From assembly GCA_046351595.1 (NCBI GenBank), contig JAXLYE010000007.1:248001-312000 (forward strand): a stretch of 64,000 bases of DNA, given 5' to 3'. Source of the DNA: JAXLYE01 sp046351595 (lineage in GTDB: Bacteria; Myxococcota_A; Polyangia; Palsa-1104; JAEUJZ01). The position numbers and the translations under genes are program-made. Positions 36,692-46,044 of the stretch are shown in pieces (the first letter of the stretch is position 1; every line of letters begins with the position of its first letter). The notes beneath the pieces were generated by a model that worked only from the letters and a program-made list of their open reading frames with translations, did no database searches and was not told the DNA's origin.

Positions 36692-37321
36692 CGGCGCGCC
36701 GGTCGGCAGCGGCGCCTGCGCCAGCACCTTCTGCCACGAGGCGCGGCTGCGCAGCCGCTGCCACCAGTCGGCGACCCGCGGGTGCTGGCGGATCAGATCG
36801 TCGTGCCCGACGAGCCCCAGCATCTCCAGGAAGGGCAGCCAGCACAGCTCGGCCAGCGTCAGGCTGTCGCCGGTCAGGTACGGCCGCTCGCGCAGCGCCT
36901 CGTCGGCGGCACGCAGCGACTGCGCGACCTCGGCGCGCGCCTTCTCCAGCGCCTGCGGATCCGGCGGCTGCCCCATGAACAGCGGGTAGAAGATCCGCCC
37001 GACGGCCGGGCTGAAGTAGCTCTGCTCGACGCTGATCCACTGCTCCATGAGCGCGCGCTGGCGCAGGTCGTCGGGGCAGAGGCGCGGCCCGGGCAGCCGC
37101 CCGTCGAGGTAGCGCATGATCGCGCGCGACTCGTACAGCAGGAAGCCGTGGTCGTCGAGCACCGGGATCACGCCGAAGGGGTGGCGGGCCAGGTGCGCGG
37201 GCTGCTTGTGCTCGCCCTTGCGCAGATCGACGACCACGAGCTCGGCGCTGTGGCCCTTCTCGGCCAGGGTCGCGAGCACCGCGATGGTGGCGGAGCTGAG
37301 CGGGTTTCCGTAGAGCTTCAT
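36683..37321 (-). CDS. Glutathione S-transferase
   Basis: 212 residues. N-terminal thioredoxin-like domain (MKLYGNPLSSATIAVLATLA, HPFGVIPVLDDHGFLLYESRAI) with the Ser-rich turn after the first strand and the cis-Pro in VIPVL, then the all-helical C-terminal domain (LTLAELCWLPFLEML). Conjugates glutathione, or a related thiol, to electrophiles. ATG 37321 has AGAGG eight bases upstream. Confidence 0.92.
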   Translation of the reverse strand: MKLYGNPLSSATIAVLATLAEKGHSAELVVVDLRKGEHKQPAHLARHPFGVIPVLDDHGFLLYESRAIMRYLDGRLPGPRLCPDDLRQRALMEQWISVEQSYFSPAVGRIFYPLFMGQPPDPQALEKARAEVAQSLRAADEALRERPYLTGDSLTLAELCWLPFLEMLGLVGHDDLIRQHPRVADWWQRLRSRASWQKVLAQAPLPTGAPSA

Positions 37322-37486
37322 CCGTTGGACCTCTCGCCCGTCGGGGCGCGCTGTGGGGGCCTTGCCGGTACGCCCGGCGCGGTCGCTTGAGTCTACGCGC
37401 CCGGAGCTCGGGTTGAAGGGGCCGCGCTCCCGCTCATGCCGCGCTTCTCGCTTTGTGCCTCGGTGGGTTGGTGCTAGTTGTTCCCT

Positions 37487-38170
37487 GTGCGCTCGCTTGC
37501 CTGTCTTGCGGCACGGCTCGGGGTCGCGCTGGCGCTCTGGCCCGCGATCGCGGCGGCCGACGGCGGTCCGCCGTCCGGGCCGACGCTCAGCCTGCCGCCG
37601 ATCGAGCTGGGCCCGGGACCGGTCGTGATCCCGTCGACGAGCCGCCGGGTCTTTGCCGGCGCCAGCCCGCTCGGCCTGCAGATCGGGCCGCGCCTCGGCC
37701 TGGGGCTGCGCGGTCGGCTCAACGGGCCCGATCCCGGCGCCGCCTTCGCGCTCGATCTGGGCCTGGCCGCGACGTACGGCGGCCAGCCCGGCGACCGGCC
37801 CTGGCTGCTGCGCATCGAGGCGACGTACTCGCTGACCACGCCGCCGCTGGAGCACGTGTTCGCCCTGGGCCCGAGCGCGGTGCTGGCGTGGGTGAAGAAC
37901 GACTGGAGCACGGCCTTCCTCGTCTCGTTCGGGCCGCGCGCGGTGATCGCTCAGCTGGCGCCGCCGATCGACTCGCGCGGCTTCGGCTTCCGCTACGGCG
38001 GCACCATCGAGGCAATCACGTTCAACGGCCGCCGGACGAGCGGCCTGTTCATCGCCGCCGAGGCCGGCCACCAGGTGCTGTTCACCGACGGACTTGCGCT
38101 GCACGACCTGCGCCTCGGGCTGGTCACCGGCCTCACCTTCGGCAGTGGTACGAAAGGAGGCGGCACGTGA
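37487..38170 (+). CDS. Exported beta-barrel-like protein
   Basis: 227 residues. Signal peptide of about 20 residues ending AIAAA, a Pro-rich linker, then alternating strand segments (LGLQIGPRLGLGLRGRL, WLLRIEATYSL, AFLVSFGPRAVIAQL, RLGLVTGLTFG) suggesting a small outer-membrane barrel. GTG 37487 is preferred to TTG 37478. The last bases overlap the lipoprotein gene at 38167. Confidence 0.65.
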   Translation: MRSLACLAARLGVALALWPAIAAADGGPPSGPTLSLPPIELGPGPVVIPSTSRRVFAGASPLGLQIGPRLGLGLRGRLNGPDPGAAFALDLGLAATYGGQPGDRPWLLRIEATYSLTTPPLEHVFALGPSAVLAWVKNDWSTAFLVSFGPRAVIAQLAPPIDSRGFGFRYGGTIEAITFNGRRTSGLFIAAEAGHQVLFTDGLALHDLRLGLVTGLTFGSGTKGGGT

Positions 38171-39258
38171 GCGGACGTCTCGCGCCCGGCGCGCTCGCGG
38201 CGGTGCTGGCGGTGTTGAGCTGGGGCGGCTGCGCCCCGTCGCTGAGCACGCTGATCGCGGAGCGCAGCTTCGCCGACGCGCTGTGCCTGGTCGAGCAGCG
38301 CCACCTCGGCGGCGAGGCGCAGCAGCGGCTGCTGCGCGCGCTGCTCACGGCGTCGGAGCAGTCGATCCAGGTCGACGCCCTGCCGCCGACCGCGCTGGCC
38401 GCGGCGCTGGGTAAAAAGGGCGAGGAGCTCGGCCGCCGCTTCGTCTTCTACCGCTTCGCCTACTCGCTGCCGAGCTTCGGCCGGCCCCACCACGGTAGGC
38501 ACTCGGACGACGCCGAGTGGCTGGCGCGCTCGCCGGAGCACTCGAGCATCACGGTGCCCGAGGCGGAGGCTACGCTCGAGCTGCGGATCGACGGCAAGGC
38601 GCAGCCGCTGTGGGCGCTCGACCGGCAGCAGCTGGCGGCGCTGACCGGCGAGCTGCTGCCGGGGCCGCGCGTGGTCACGGTGCCGGCGAGCCGCGAGTCG
38701 TCGCTGTCGCGCACCCTGCGCCAGCTCGGCGGCGTCTTCCTGCTGCCCTTCGATCTGGTCGGCAGCATCGCCAGCGCCGGCGTCAACGCCGGCATCGGCA
38801 TCGCCAGCCTGGGGACCGCGCGCCAGCCCGTCCTCAACTACCGGCCGCTGCAGGCCACCGAGAGCCTGCTGCGCGATCGCGCGGACACGCCAGGCGGTAC
38901 CCACACCGAGTATCCGACGGAAGAAGAGCTCGATCGCGCGGCGCCGCTGGCCGCGGCGCTGTTCCGCCTGGGGGCCGAGTGCCGGCCGCGTTCGCCGTTC
39001 GGTCCGCCGAGCGGGCCTTTGCCCTTCTACCGCTGCGCCTTCGTCGCGGTGCCGCGGCCGCCGGCCGAGGGTGAGGCCCGGGCCGAGCTGCAGGCGCGGC
39101 TGCGCTTCGCCTACGCCGTCGGCAGCGGCCGGGACGCGCGCTGCACGCTGCGCACCGAGCTGCGGATCCCGCTGCCGGCGGGGCCGACCGTCGAGGAGCG
39201 GCTCGCTGCAGCGCTCGGCGGCGGCCGGCGGCGCCTGCTCGATTGGCTCCCGAAGTAG
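38167..39258 (+). CDS. Putative lipoprotein, coupled to the barrel-like protein
   Basis: 363 residues; basic start, hydrophobic stretch and Cys22 after WGG (unusual Trp at the -3 lipobox position). No domain recognised: a helical first part (QQRLLRALLTASEQ), a Gly-rich amphipathic stretch (GSIASAGVNAGIGIAS), and a beta-rich C-terminus. GTG start at 38167 overlaps the previous stop (GTGA) and follows AAAGGAGG. Likely an envelope pair with the upstream barrel. Confidence 0.65.
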   Translation: MSGRLAPGALAAVLAVLSWGGCAPSLSTLIAERSFADALCLVEQRHLGGEAQQRLLRALLTASEQSIQVDALPPTALAAALGKKGEELGRRFVFYRFAYSLPSFGRPHHGRHSDDAEWLARSPEHSSITVPEAEATLELRIDGKAQPLWALDRQQLAALTGELLPGPRVVTVPASRESSLSRTLRQLGGVFLLPFDLVGSIASAGVNAGIGIASLGTARQPVLNYRPLQATESLLRDRADTPGGTHTEYPTEEELDRAAPLAAALFRLGAECRPRSPFGPPSGPLPFYRCAFVAVPRPPAEGEARAELQARLRFAYAVGSGRDARCTLRTELRIPLPAGPTVEERLAAALGGGRRRLLDWLPK

Positions 39259-39590
39259 GCGCGGCCGGGGCCGGCGGTCGAGGCCGGCAATCGACGCGGA
39301 TCACGCAGGCAGGCGCTCAACCCGTCGGCTGCGGCCCGGTCACAGGAGCGCCCGCGGCTCGGGCCCGGTCCCCATTCGGGTTCTGCCGATCTCTGGCGCG
39401 GATCGGGCTGTAGCTCGGCAAAAAGCCCAGCAGTCAGCCCAGCAGTCAGCCCAGCAGTCAGCCCAGCAGTCAGCCCAGCAATCAGCCCAGCAATCAGACC
39501 GATCGGCGATGCCATTGTGCAGGTTCCGGCTTTCGCGGACCGGGCGCATGTGCTCAGATTCGCCCCGCAATCGGGCCTAAGGAGTACCCC
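39259..39590. other. 332-base intergenic region before the vWA gene
   Basis: GC-rich sequence with the six-copy 12-bp repeat (39424-39495) in its middle and AAGGAG just before the vWA start. No supported gene; a minus-strand frame through the repeat would encode Asp-Cys-Trp-Ala units and is not credible. Confidence 0.6.
39424..39495. repeat. 12-bp tandem repeat, six copies
   Basis: Six head-to-tail copies of AGCCCAGCAGTC; the last two read AGCCCAGCAATC. They lie in the 332-base intergenic stretch before the vWA gene. No inverted repeats or spacers, so not a CRISPR. Confidence 0.92.
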
Positions 39591-40898
39591 ATGTCCTTCG
39601 CCTTCCTCGCTCGCTCCGTCCCTGTAACGGCCCTGGCCTGCCTGGCCGGGCTCCTGTTTGCGTCCCCTGCGTCCGCCGCCAAGTGTCCCAACGTGCACAT
39701 CGTCCTCGATCGCTCGGGCTCGATGAGCAGCACCGTCGGCGGCACCGGCAAGACGCGCATGCAGGTCGCAAACGAGGCCATCAAGGCCATCCTCGCCAAG
39801 TACGACGGCAAGTTCCCGATCGGCCTGTCGCGCTTCCCGCGCTCGGGCTGCGACTCCGAGGTGATCTCGCCGCCGGCCTACAAGAGCAAGGCCAAGATCG
39901 AGGCGTCGCTGACGCCGACTACCACCGGCTCGACGCCGTCCGGCACCGCGATGCGCGACGCCATCACCAACATCAAGGAGCTGCACGATCCCGAGCGCAA
40001 GCAGTTCGTCGTGCTCATCACCGACGGCGGCCCCGGCTGCGGCGGCGAGCCGGACAGCTGCCCCGGCACCGTCGCCGAGATCAAGAAGGGCACGATGCAG
40101 AACCCGCCGATCTCGACGTTCGTCGTCGGCTTCGGCGGCGGCCTGTCCTCGTCCGAGCAGCAGTGCCTGACGCAGATGGCCGACGCCGGCGGCAAGCCGG
40201 ACATGACCCCGCTCAAGTACTACAAGGCCGACAGCGCCGATGAGCTCAACAAGGCGCTGAGCTCGATCGTCGAGGTGGTCATCGGCGGCGAGGTCGGCAT
40301 GAGCGGACCCTGCGACGACACCTGCTACTCGAACGGCTGCCCGACGCCGGGCGACATCTGCGTCGCCGGCGAGTGCAACGCAAACCCCTGCACGGGCGTG
40401 AACTGCGGCCCCGGCCAGTACTGCTACACCGACGGCACCTCGCCCGGCACCTGCGTCAAGGCGTGCACCAAGAGCTGCCCGACCGGGACGCGCTGCAACA
40501 TGGGCGCCTGCTCGCCCGATCCGTGCGTGTACGCCTGCCAGGCCGGCCTGGTCTGCGACGCAAACCTCAAGCGCTGCGTCAAGGATCCGCTGTGCGGCAA
40601 CATGCCGGCGGACGAGCAGTGCAAGGGCACCTCGCAGTGCCGCGGCGGCAAGTGCGTCGACGATCCGTGCCGCTACGTCCGCTGCCCCTCGGGCTCGCGC
40701 TGCGTGAACTGGGAGGGCACCTGCGACGCCATCCCGAACCCGCCGCCGATGGTGCCCGACATGGCCAACAGCACCGTCGACACCGACGACCGCCGCGGCG
40801 GCTGCTCGGCCCTGCCCGGGGCTGCCGGCAGCGCCTCGCTCGGCAGCGGCCTGCTCGCCGGGCTGTTCTTCCTCGCCGCCCGCCGTCGCCGCCGCTAG
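39591..40898 (+). CDS. von Willebrand A protein with Cys-rich repeats and MYXO-CTERM-like anchor
   Basis: 435 residues. Signal peptide (ending SPASAA), vWA domain (about 30-230) with the metal site DRSGSMSS, later Thr in the GSTPSGTAMRDAI loop and Asp in LITDGGPGC, then five or six short Cys-rich repeats (230-380). The tail GGCSALPGAAGS plus a hydrophobic stretch and RRRRR has the GC-helix-Arg pattern of MYXO-CTERM sorting tags, used to keep proteins on the surface in Myxococcota. Probably a surface adhesin or protein-binding factor. ATG 39591 follows TAAGGAG. Confidence 0.9.
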   Translation: MSFAFLARSVPVTALACLAGLLFASPASAAKCPNVHIVLDRSGSMSSTVGGTGKTRMQVANEAIKAILAKYDGKFPIGLSRFPRSGCDSEVISPPAYKSKAKIEASLTPTTTGSTPSGTAMRDAITNIKELHDPERKQFVVLITDGGPGCGGEPDSCPGTVAEIKKGTMQNPPISTFVVGFGGGLSSSEQQCLTQMADAGGKPDMTPLKYYKADSADELNKALSSIVEVVIGGEVGMSGPCDDTCYSNGCPTPGDICVAGECNANPCTGVNCGPGQYCYTDGTSPGTCVKACTKSCPTGTRCNMGACSPDPCVYACQAGLVCDANLKRCVKDPLCGNMPADEQCKGTSQCRGGKCVDDPCRYVRCPSGSRCVNWEGTCDAIPNPPPMVPDMANSTVDTDDRRGGCSALPGAAGSASLGSGLLAGLFFLAARRRRR

Positions 40899-40911
40899 CC
40901 TCCCGCCTCGA

Positions 40912-40929
40912 CACCGCGGCCTCGCGGTG
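40912..40929. terminator. Hairpin between convergent genes
   Basis: Stem CACCGCG/CGCGGTG (7 bp, loop GCCT), 14 bases after the vWA stop and 40 before the convergent TPM stop. No U-run. Confidence 0.4.
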
Positions 40930-40969
40930 AATCCCCCGCAAGGCCGCTGTCCCTGCTTCTGACCCGCGA

Positions 40970-41965
40970 CTACCAGTCGTTGGCGTCGCTGCCCGCGTCG
41001 CCGCCGCCGCTCGACCAGTCCGCGCCCGAGCCGCTGCCGCCGAGCGTGCTGCCGACGTCGCCGACATCGGAGTCCGGGGCGTCGTAGCCGCCGCCGCCGC
41101 TGCCGCCGCCGTAGCTCGTGGCGTGGGCCGCGCCGTCGTGGTCGCCGCGGGCGAAGCGGTCGTACAGCCAGTTGCCCGCGACCGCGCCGGCCGCGCCGCC
41201 GAGCAGCGTGCGTGCCCAGCCGCCGCCGCCACCGGGCGCCGCGTAGCCGGTGCCGAAGCCGCCGCCGAGGCCGGTGCCCGAGCGGAACTCCCCGACGGGC
41301 GGGCCGTACTGGGTGCCGCTGCCGGTGCCGCGACGGCTGCGCCAGATCAGGAACGCCAGCAGGCCGCCGCCGCCGAGCAGGAGCAGCCACATCCACGAGC
41401 GCCCGCCGCTGGCGCTGCGCTCGGCCGCCGCGACCGGAGCACCGACCTCACGCTGGGCGCTCACGGCGCGCAGCGGGAACTGCTCGGTCAGGCGCGACTC
41501 GACGAGGCGCAGACCGGCGAGCAGGCCGCCGTCATAGTCGTCCCGCCGGAAGCGCTCGAGCATGGCGCCGCGCACCGCCTCCGCGTCGCGGAACCGCTCC
41601 TCGGTGTGGCGGCCGACGGTGACCGCCAGCTTGTGCGGGTCCTTGACGATCAGGATGAGCAGGCCGTCGACGCGCTGCTGCTGGAAGTGCTGGGCGGCCA
41701 GCTGATCGGCCTGCTCGCCGCGCGGCAGCGTCGCCAGCGTCTCGACGACGACCTGCTTGTGCGGCGCGGTGTTCGAGTAGATGCGATCGACGATCTGGTT
41801 GGCGGTGCTGACCGTGCTCGTCGAGAACAGGCCGGCCCGATCCTCGACGGACGGGGCCGTCGCAGCGAGCGCGGGCGCCGCAATCAGCGAGCACAGGAAC
41901 AGGACGAGCCCGACCGGTCCGTGCTTGCGCCACCAGGCGGCCAAGAGCTTCTTATTGGGGTGCAT
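40970..41965 (-). CDS. TPM-domain membrane protein (YgcG-like)
   Basis: 331 residues. Signal peptide ending APALAA, TPM domain (about 35-165: VEDRAGLFSTSTVSTANQIV, VVVETLATLPRG, GLLILIVKDPHKLAVTVG), a transmembrane helix (SWMWLLLLGGGGLLAFLIW), and a Gly/Ser-rich tail that ends DANDW. TPM proteins are envelope-associated and in some cases linked to phosphatase or photosystem repair; the bacterial role is poorly known. ATG 41965 has AAGGAGG 5 bases upstream. Convergent with the vWA gene. Confidence 0.85.
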   Translation of the reverse strand: MHPNKKLLAAWWRKHGPVGLVLFLCSLIAAPALAATAPSVEDRAGLFSTSTVSTANQIVDRIYSNTAPHKQVVVETLATLPRGEQADQLAAQHFQQQRVDGLLILIVKDPHKLAVTVGRHTEERFRDAEAVRGAMLERFRRDDYDGGLLAGLRLVESRLTEQFPLRAVSAQREVGAPVAAAERSASGGRSWMWLLLLGGGGLLAFLIWRSRRGTGSGTQYGPPVGEFRSGTGLGGGFGTGYAAPGGGGGWARTLLGGAAGAVAGNWLYDRFARGDHDGAAHATSYGGGSGGGGYDAPDSDVGDVGSTLGGSGSGADWSSGGGDAGSDANDW

Positions 41966-42486
41966 CGGAGCCTCCTTGTCCTTTTCGGGCAAGGCTCGGC
42001 CCGTCTCAGGGCCCACGCAGCGCGGTGACACCGGGGTGCGCCTTGAGTCCGCAGCCAAACCAGATTGCCAGGGGGCTCGGGGAGCCTGTTATCGGGGGAT
42101 GCCGCGCCGGCCCATCGGGCTCAGCGTCGAGGCTCCAGCGAGCCCACATCGTTAGGTATGGTGCCGCACCGGGCGTCTGGCAAGGCGGCGGCCGGAAGTG
42201 CGGCGGCGCCCCGTCGCTGCGCGCTGCACCGTCGGCCCAGCTATGCGCCCGGTGTCCAGCTCGTTCGTCGCTGAGCGCGGGCGCGCGGGCGCTGAGGTAT
42301 CTTGATGGGGATCCCCCGCTCGCAGGCCCCCCGAATGTCCCCGTCTTCGACCGCCGCTCAAAGCGCGCCGCACCCCGCGGCGGGCCCGCACGCATCCGCG
42401 CCGAGCCCCGGGCGCAGCGTGCGAGCGCCGAGGAGCGGGGCGAGCGGGGCGCCGCGAGCCAGCCACCCGACAAGGAGCGCGCGAAG
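41966..42486. other. 521-base divergent intergenic region
   Basis: No supported gene. Contains a short hairpin GGCTC-GGG-GAGCC near 42080 and the palindrome GGGGATCCCC at about 42307. Promoters of the TPM and hydrolase genes should be here, but I see none close to consensus. Confidence 0.5.
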
Positions 42487-43524
42487 ATGACCGCGATGAC
42501 GCCCGCCACCGCCTCACAGGACGCGCCCGCGCCGCCCGCGCCGGTCGCCGCAGCCCCCGCCGCGCCGCCGGAGCTGCCGGTGCGCTCGACGCGCGCGCGC
42601 TGGCTGCGGCGCGGGCTTGTGGCCGGGCTGGCGGCGCTTGTCCTGGTGGTGCTCTTGTACGCGGGCGCGGCGCTGCTGGTCGTGGCGGTGATGGCCCGGC
42701 CGAAGCGGAACTTTGATGTGAACGACACGCCGGCGCGCTTCCACATCGAGTACAAGGACGTGCGCTTCCCGGCGCGCGGCGGCGACGCCGAGATCGCGGC
42801 CTGGTACCTGCCGCACGCCGCCGGGCGCTTCGCGCTGGTGATGGTCCACGGCAAGGACTCCAGCCGCACGCGCGAGCACGCGCGCCACAACACCGAGCTC
42901 ATGGCGGCGCTGTACCGCAAGGGCTTCGCCATCCTCGCGATCGACCTGCGCGGGCACGGGCAGTCGAGCGACGCCCGCCTGACGTTCGGGCAGCACGAGC
43001 ACCGCGACGTCCTCGGCGCCGTCGACTACCTGCGCGCCCAGGGCTACCCGCCGGGCAGCATCGGCGCGCACGGCGTGTCATTGGGCGGCGCGTCGGTGCT
43101 GTACGCGGCGGCGCGCGAGCCCGCGATCGGCGCCGTGGCGTCGGACTGCGCCTTCGCCGACATCGAGCCGGTGATCCGCCGGAGCTGGCGCGAGCGCACC
43201 GGGCTGCCGACCGCGGTGATCCCGGCGTCGCGGTGGCTCGGCGAGCGCTGGCTCGGCGTCGACATCCTGGGCGCGCGGCCGATCGACGAGGTGCCGCGCA
43301 TCGCGCCGCGGCCGGCGCTGATCCTGCACGGCGGCGACGACACGCTGGTCCCGCCCGAGAACGGCGAGCGGCTGCACGCGGCGCTGCCGGGCAGCGAGCT
43401 CGTGATCTTCCCCGGCCTCCGCCACGCCAGCCTCTACGTGCAGCAGCCCACGGCGTACGTGGACCGGGTCGCGGGCTTCTTCGAGCGCTCGCTCAAGCAC
43501 GAGGCGCAGCCCCTGCCGCACTGA
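42487..43524 (+). CDS. Membrane-anchored alpha/beta hydrolase
   Basis: 345 residues. Ala/Pro-rich N-terminus, one transmembrane helix (about 40-68), then an alpha/beta-hydrolase domain: oxyanion VMVHGKDSS, nucleophile elbow GAHGVSLGG (GxSxG), acid in GGDDTLVPP and His in GLRHASLY. The start of its fold (AAWYLPHA) resembles YfhR/BAAT-type serine hydrolases. ATG 42487 follows AAGGAG. The C-terminal part is complete. Confidence 0.88.
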   Translation: MTAMTPATASQDAPAPPAPVAAAPAAPPELPVRSTRARWLRRGLVAGLAALVLVVLLYAGAALLVVAVMARPKRNFDVNDTPARFHIEYKDVRFPARGGDAEIAAWYLPHAAGRFALVMVHGKDSSRTREHARHNTELMAALYRKGFAILAIDLRGHGQSSDARLTFGQHEHRDVLGAVDYLRAQGYPPGSIGAHGVSLGGASVLYAAAREPAIGAVASDCAFADIEPVIRRSWRERTGLPTAVIPASRWLGERWLGVDILGARPIDEVPRIAPRPALILHGGDDTLVPPENGERLHAALPGSELVIFPGLRHASLYVQQPTAYVDRVAGFFERSLKHEAQPLPH

Positions 43525-43641
43525 GCCCCGCCCGGCGCCGGCGGCCGTCCCCAAGCGCGCCGGGTCGGCTCGGCAATCGCGCAGCGCTTGCTTGTCTCTT
43601 CGCTGTGGTACGTTCCGCGCCAGACGCAAGGAGGTGACGGA

Positions 43642-45816
43642 ATGAGAGCTCCACTTGCTGCCGCGCGAGCCGGCCTGCTGCCGGGCCTCGTGCTGAGCGC
43701 CGCGTGCGGACTCGCTTCGCTTTCGGGCTGCACCGCGCTGCGTGAGGGCGAGGCCTACGATCCCGAGGCGCCGCCCGGCGACGGCACGACCCCCGGCGGC
43801 CCGGTGCTGCGCGAGAGCCCGTCCGGCTGCCGCGGCGTGCCCTGCGCCGCCGACAACCCCTGCGCCGCCGGCCGCCGCTGCGTCGACGGTGTCTGCTTCC
43901 CCGACGAGGGCAAGTGCAGCGACGACAGCGCCTGCGCCGGCGACCTGCGCTGCTTCCAGGGCGCGTGCGTGCCGTGGGACGCGTGCAAGAAGCTCACGCC
44001 GTACGACCCCGAGTGCAAGGGCCAGGTCTTCACGCCCGAGGAGTTCAAGCCGCCGGTGGTCGCCTGCTCGCTGACCGGCTACCGCTCGCTGTCGATCCCG
44101 GTGGTCGCGGATCTCGACGGGGACAAGAAGCCCGAGGTGATCACGATCGCGTACCCGAACACCATCTTGGCGATGCGCGGCGACAGCTGCGCGCTGATGT
44201 GGAAAAACGATCGCGAGCCGCTGCTCTCGGGCGGGCAGGGCTCGGTGGCGGTGGCGGATCTCGACGCCGACGGCGCGCCCGAGGTGGTGGCGGTGGACAG
44301 CGCTGGCCGCGTCTTCGTGCTCGACAAGAACGGCAACCTGCTGGCGCGCTCACCGACGCCGACGCAGGAGCAGAACCCCTACGGCCAGGGCAACTGGAGC
44401 GCGCCCGCCATCGCGGATCTCGACGGGACGGCGCCGCCCGAGATCATCGCCGGGGCGCAGGTCGTGCGCTATGTGAAGACGCCCTCGCCGCACATCGACG
44501 TGCTGTGGACCAAGCCGAACCGCACCGCGTTCTGGGGCTCGCTGCCGATCGCCGCGGACCTCGACGGAGACGGCAAGCAGGAGGTGATCTCGTCGGACAA
44601 GATCTACGACGGCATCACCGGCGCCGACAAGACGCCGCCGGCGCTGTCGCAGAAGCCGTTCTACGCGCAGGTCGGCGACTTCAACGGCGACAAGAAGCCG
44701 GATCTGGTCCTGGTGCAGTCCGAGCGCGGCAGCCAGATCGTCAGCGTCTACGACTATGCCAACAAGGCGACGATCTTCGGTCCGTACCGCGTCGCCGAGG
44801 GCGGCTGGGGCGGGCCGGCGGTGGTCGCGGACTTCGACGGCGACAAGGTGCCGGACTTCGGCCTGGCGTCGGCCAGCAGCTACTACACCTACGCGATGAA
44901 GTGCGCCAGGACGCCCAAGCCCGCCGACTGCAAGGGCACGGACCCGGGCGTGCTCTGGTCCAAGCGCACGCAGGACGCCAGCTCGGGCGGCACCGGCTCG
45001 TCGGTGTTCGACTTCAACGGCGACGGCACCGCCGAGGTGGTCTACCGCGATGAGTGCTTCCTGCGCGTCTACAACGGCCGCGACGGCAAGACGCTGTTCG
45101 CGCACAACATCACCAGCAACACCTGCCTCGAGCTGCCGGTCATCGCCGACGTCAACAACGACGGCCACGCCGACATCGTCGTCACCAGCGACGATCTGGG
45201 CGCCTGCAGCGCGCGCTCGAGCGACCCGGACACCGGCGCGCCCTGGACGGGCCTGACCACCGGCCTCTTCGTGCTGCGCGACCCCATGAACCGCTGGATG
45301 CCGTCGCGGCCGTTGTGGAACCAGCACGCCTACCACATCACCAACATCAACGACGACCTGACGGTGACCTCGCCCGAGCCGGACAACTGGCTCTCGTACA
45401 ACAACTACCGGCAGAACGTGCAGGGCGGGCCCATGGGCAGCGGCAACCTGCCGGATCCGACGAGCCGGCAGGGGCCGGCGCTCGACACCACCGACTGCTC
45501 GAAGCTGTGGCGGCTGCACGGCGAGGTCTGCAACCGCGGCGCCGGACCGACGGCGGTGCCGCTGTCCTCGACGTTCTACGACGGGCACCCGGAGATGGGC
45601 GGCAAGGCGGTGTGCACGGCGACGCTGAGCAAGCCGGTCGCCCCCGGCACCTGCGCCGCCCTCTCGTGCGACTGGAACAGCCCGCCGGCCGGCGCCCGCG
45701 ACATCTACCTGCGCGTCGGCGACGACGGCAGGGGCGGGCGCGCCGGCGGCCAGTGCAAGACCAGCAACGACCTGTCCGTCCGCCGCGGCATCAGCTGCGC
45801 AAACGTCCCCGGCTGA
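43642..45816 (+). CDS. FG-GAP/VCBS beta-propeller lipoprotein
   Basis: 724 residues. Lipoprotein signal ending SLSGC (Cys30; Cys22 is an alternative). A Cys-rich linker (CRGVPCAADNPCAAGRRC, CSDDSACAGDLRC) precedes about eight FG-GAP repeats with Ca-binding D-D-D loops (VVADLDGDKKPEV, AVADLDADGAPEV, IAADLDGDGKQEV, GDFNGDKKPDLVL, VVADFDGDKVPDF, VFDFNGDGTAEV, VIADVNNDGHADIV). The C-terminal ~150 residues form an extra beta-domain with Cys pairs. ATG 43642 follows AAGGAGGT. Probably a surface propeller for adhesion or ligand binding (inference). Confidence 0.88.
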   Translation: MRAPLAAARAGLLPGLVLSAACGLASLSGCTALREGEAYDPEAPPGDGTTPGGPVLRESPSGCRGVPCAADNPCAAGRRCVDGVCFPDEGKCSDDSACAGDLRCFQGACVPWDACKKLTPYDPECKGQVFTPEEFKPPVVACSLTGYRSLSIPVVADLDGDKKPEVITIAYPNTILAMRGDSCALMWKNDREPLLSGGQGSVAVADLDADGAPEVVAVDSAGRVFVLDKNGNLLARSPTPTQEQNPYGQGNWSAPAIADLDGTAPPEIIAGAQVVRYVKTPSPHIDVLWTKPNRTAFWGSLPIAADLDGDGKQEVISSDKIYDGITGADKTPPALSQKPFYAQVGDFNGDKKPDLVLVQSERGSQIVSVYDYANKATIFGPYRVAEGGWGGPAVVADFDGDKVPDFGLASASSYYTYAMKCARTPKPADCKGTDPGVLWSKRTQDASSGGTGSSVFDFNGDGTAEVVYRDECFLRVYNGRDGKTLFAHNITSNTCLELPVIADVNNDGHADIVVTSDDLGACSARSSDPDTGAPWTGLTTGLFVLRDPMNRWMPSRPLWNQHAYHITNINDDLTVTSPEPDNWLSYNNYRQNVQGGPMGSGNLPDPTSRQGPALDTTDCSKLWRLHGEVCNRGAGPTAVPLSSTFYDGHPEMGGKAVCTATLSKPVAPGTCAALSCDWNSPPAGARDIYLRVGDDGRGGRAGGQCKTSNDLSVRRGISCANVPG

Positions 45817-45872
45817 GCTTCTGGCCGAGCCGAGTGACCAACCCGCGCGGGAAGCGCGCGGCGAGGGGGAGG

Positions 45873-45895
45873 CTCACTCGGCTCTGCCGAGTGAG
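45873..45895. terminator. Strong hairpin after the FG-GAP gene
   Basis: Perfect 10-bp stem CTCACTCGGC/GCCGAGTGAG with loop TCT, 57 bases after the stop. It directly abuts a second hairpin (45895-45916). Confidence 0.5.
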
Positions 45896-45916
45896 GGGGA
45901 GCGGGAAGGCTCCCCC
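45895..45916. terminator. Second hairpin, GGGGGAGC stem
   Basis: 8-bp stem GGGGGAGC/GCTCCCCC with loop GGGAAG. The stem is identical to that at 5944-5965 after another Cys-rich lipoprotein gene; only the loops differ. Confidence 0.5.
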
Positions 45917-46044
45917 CGCTACGAGACCTTGGTGCGCGCCGCAGGGATGTGTTAAGAGCGCAGGCGCTGTGCCAAAAGGCTCCCAAACGCTGGCGGCACC
46001 AGAAGGCTTGGCCGTCTTAAAGAACGCTTAGGAGTGAGGACACC

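Noticed and set aside
39424..39495. Possible CRISPR array
   Set aside because: Contiguous 12-bp direct repeats without spacers; the same applies to the 21-bp and 15-bp arrays.
39340..39570. Minus-strand frame with Asp-Cys-Trp-Ala repeats
   Set aside because: Direct translation of a 12-bp minisatellite; no coding support.
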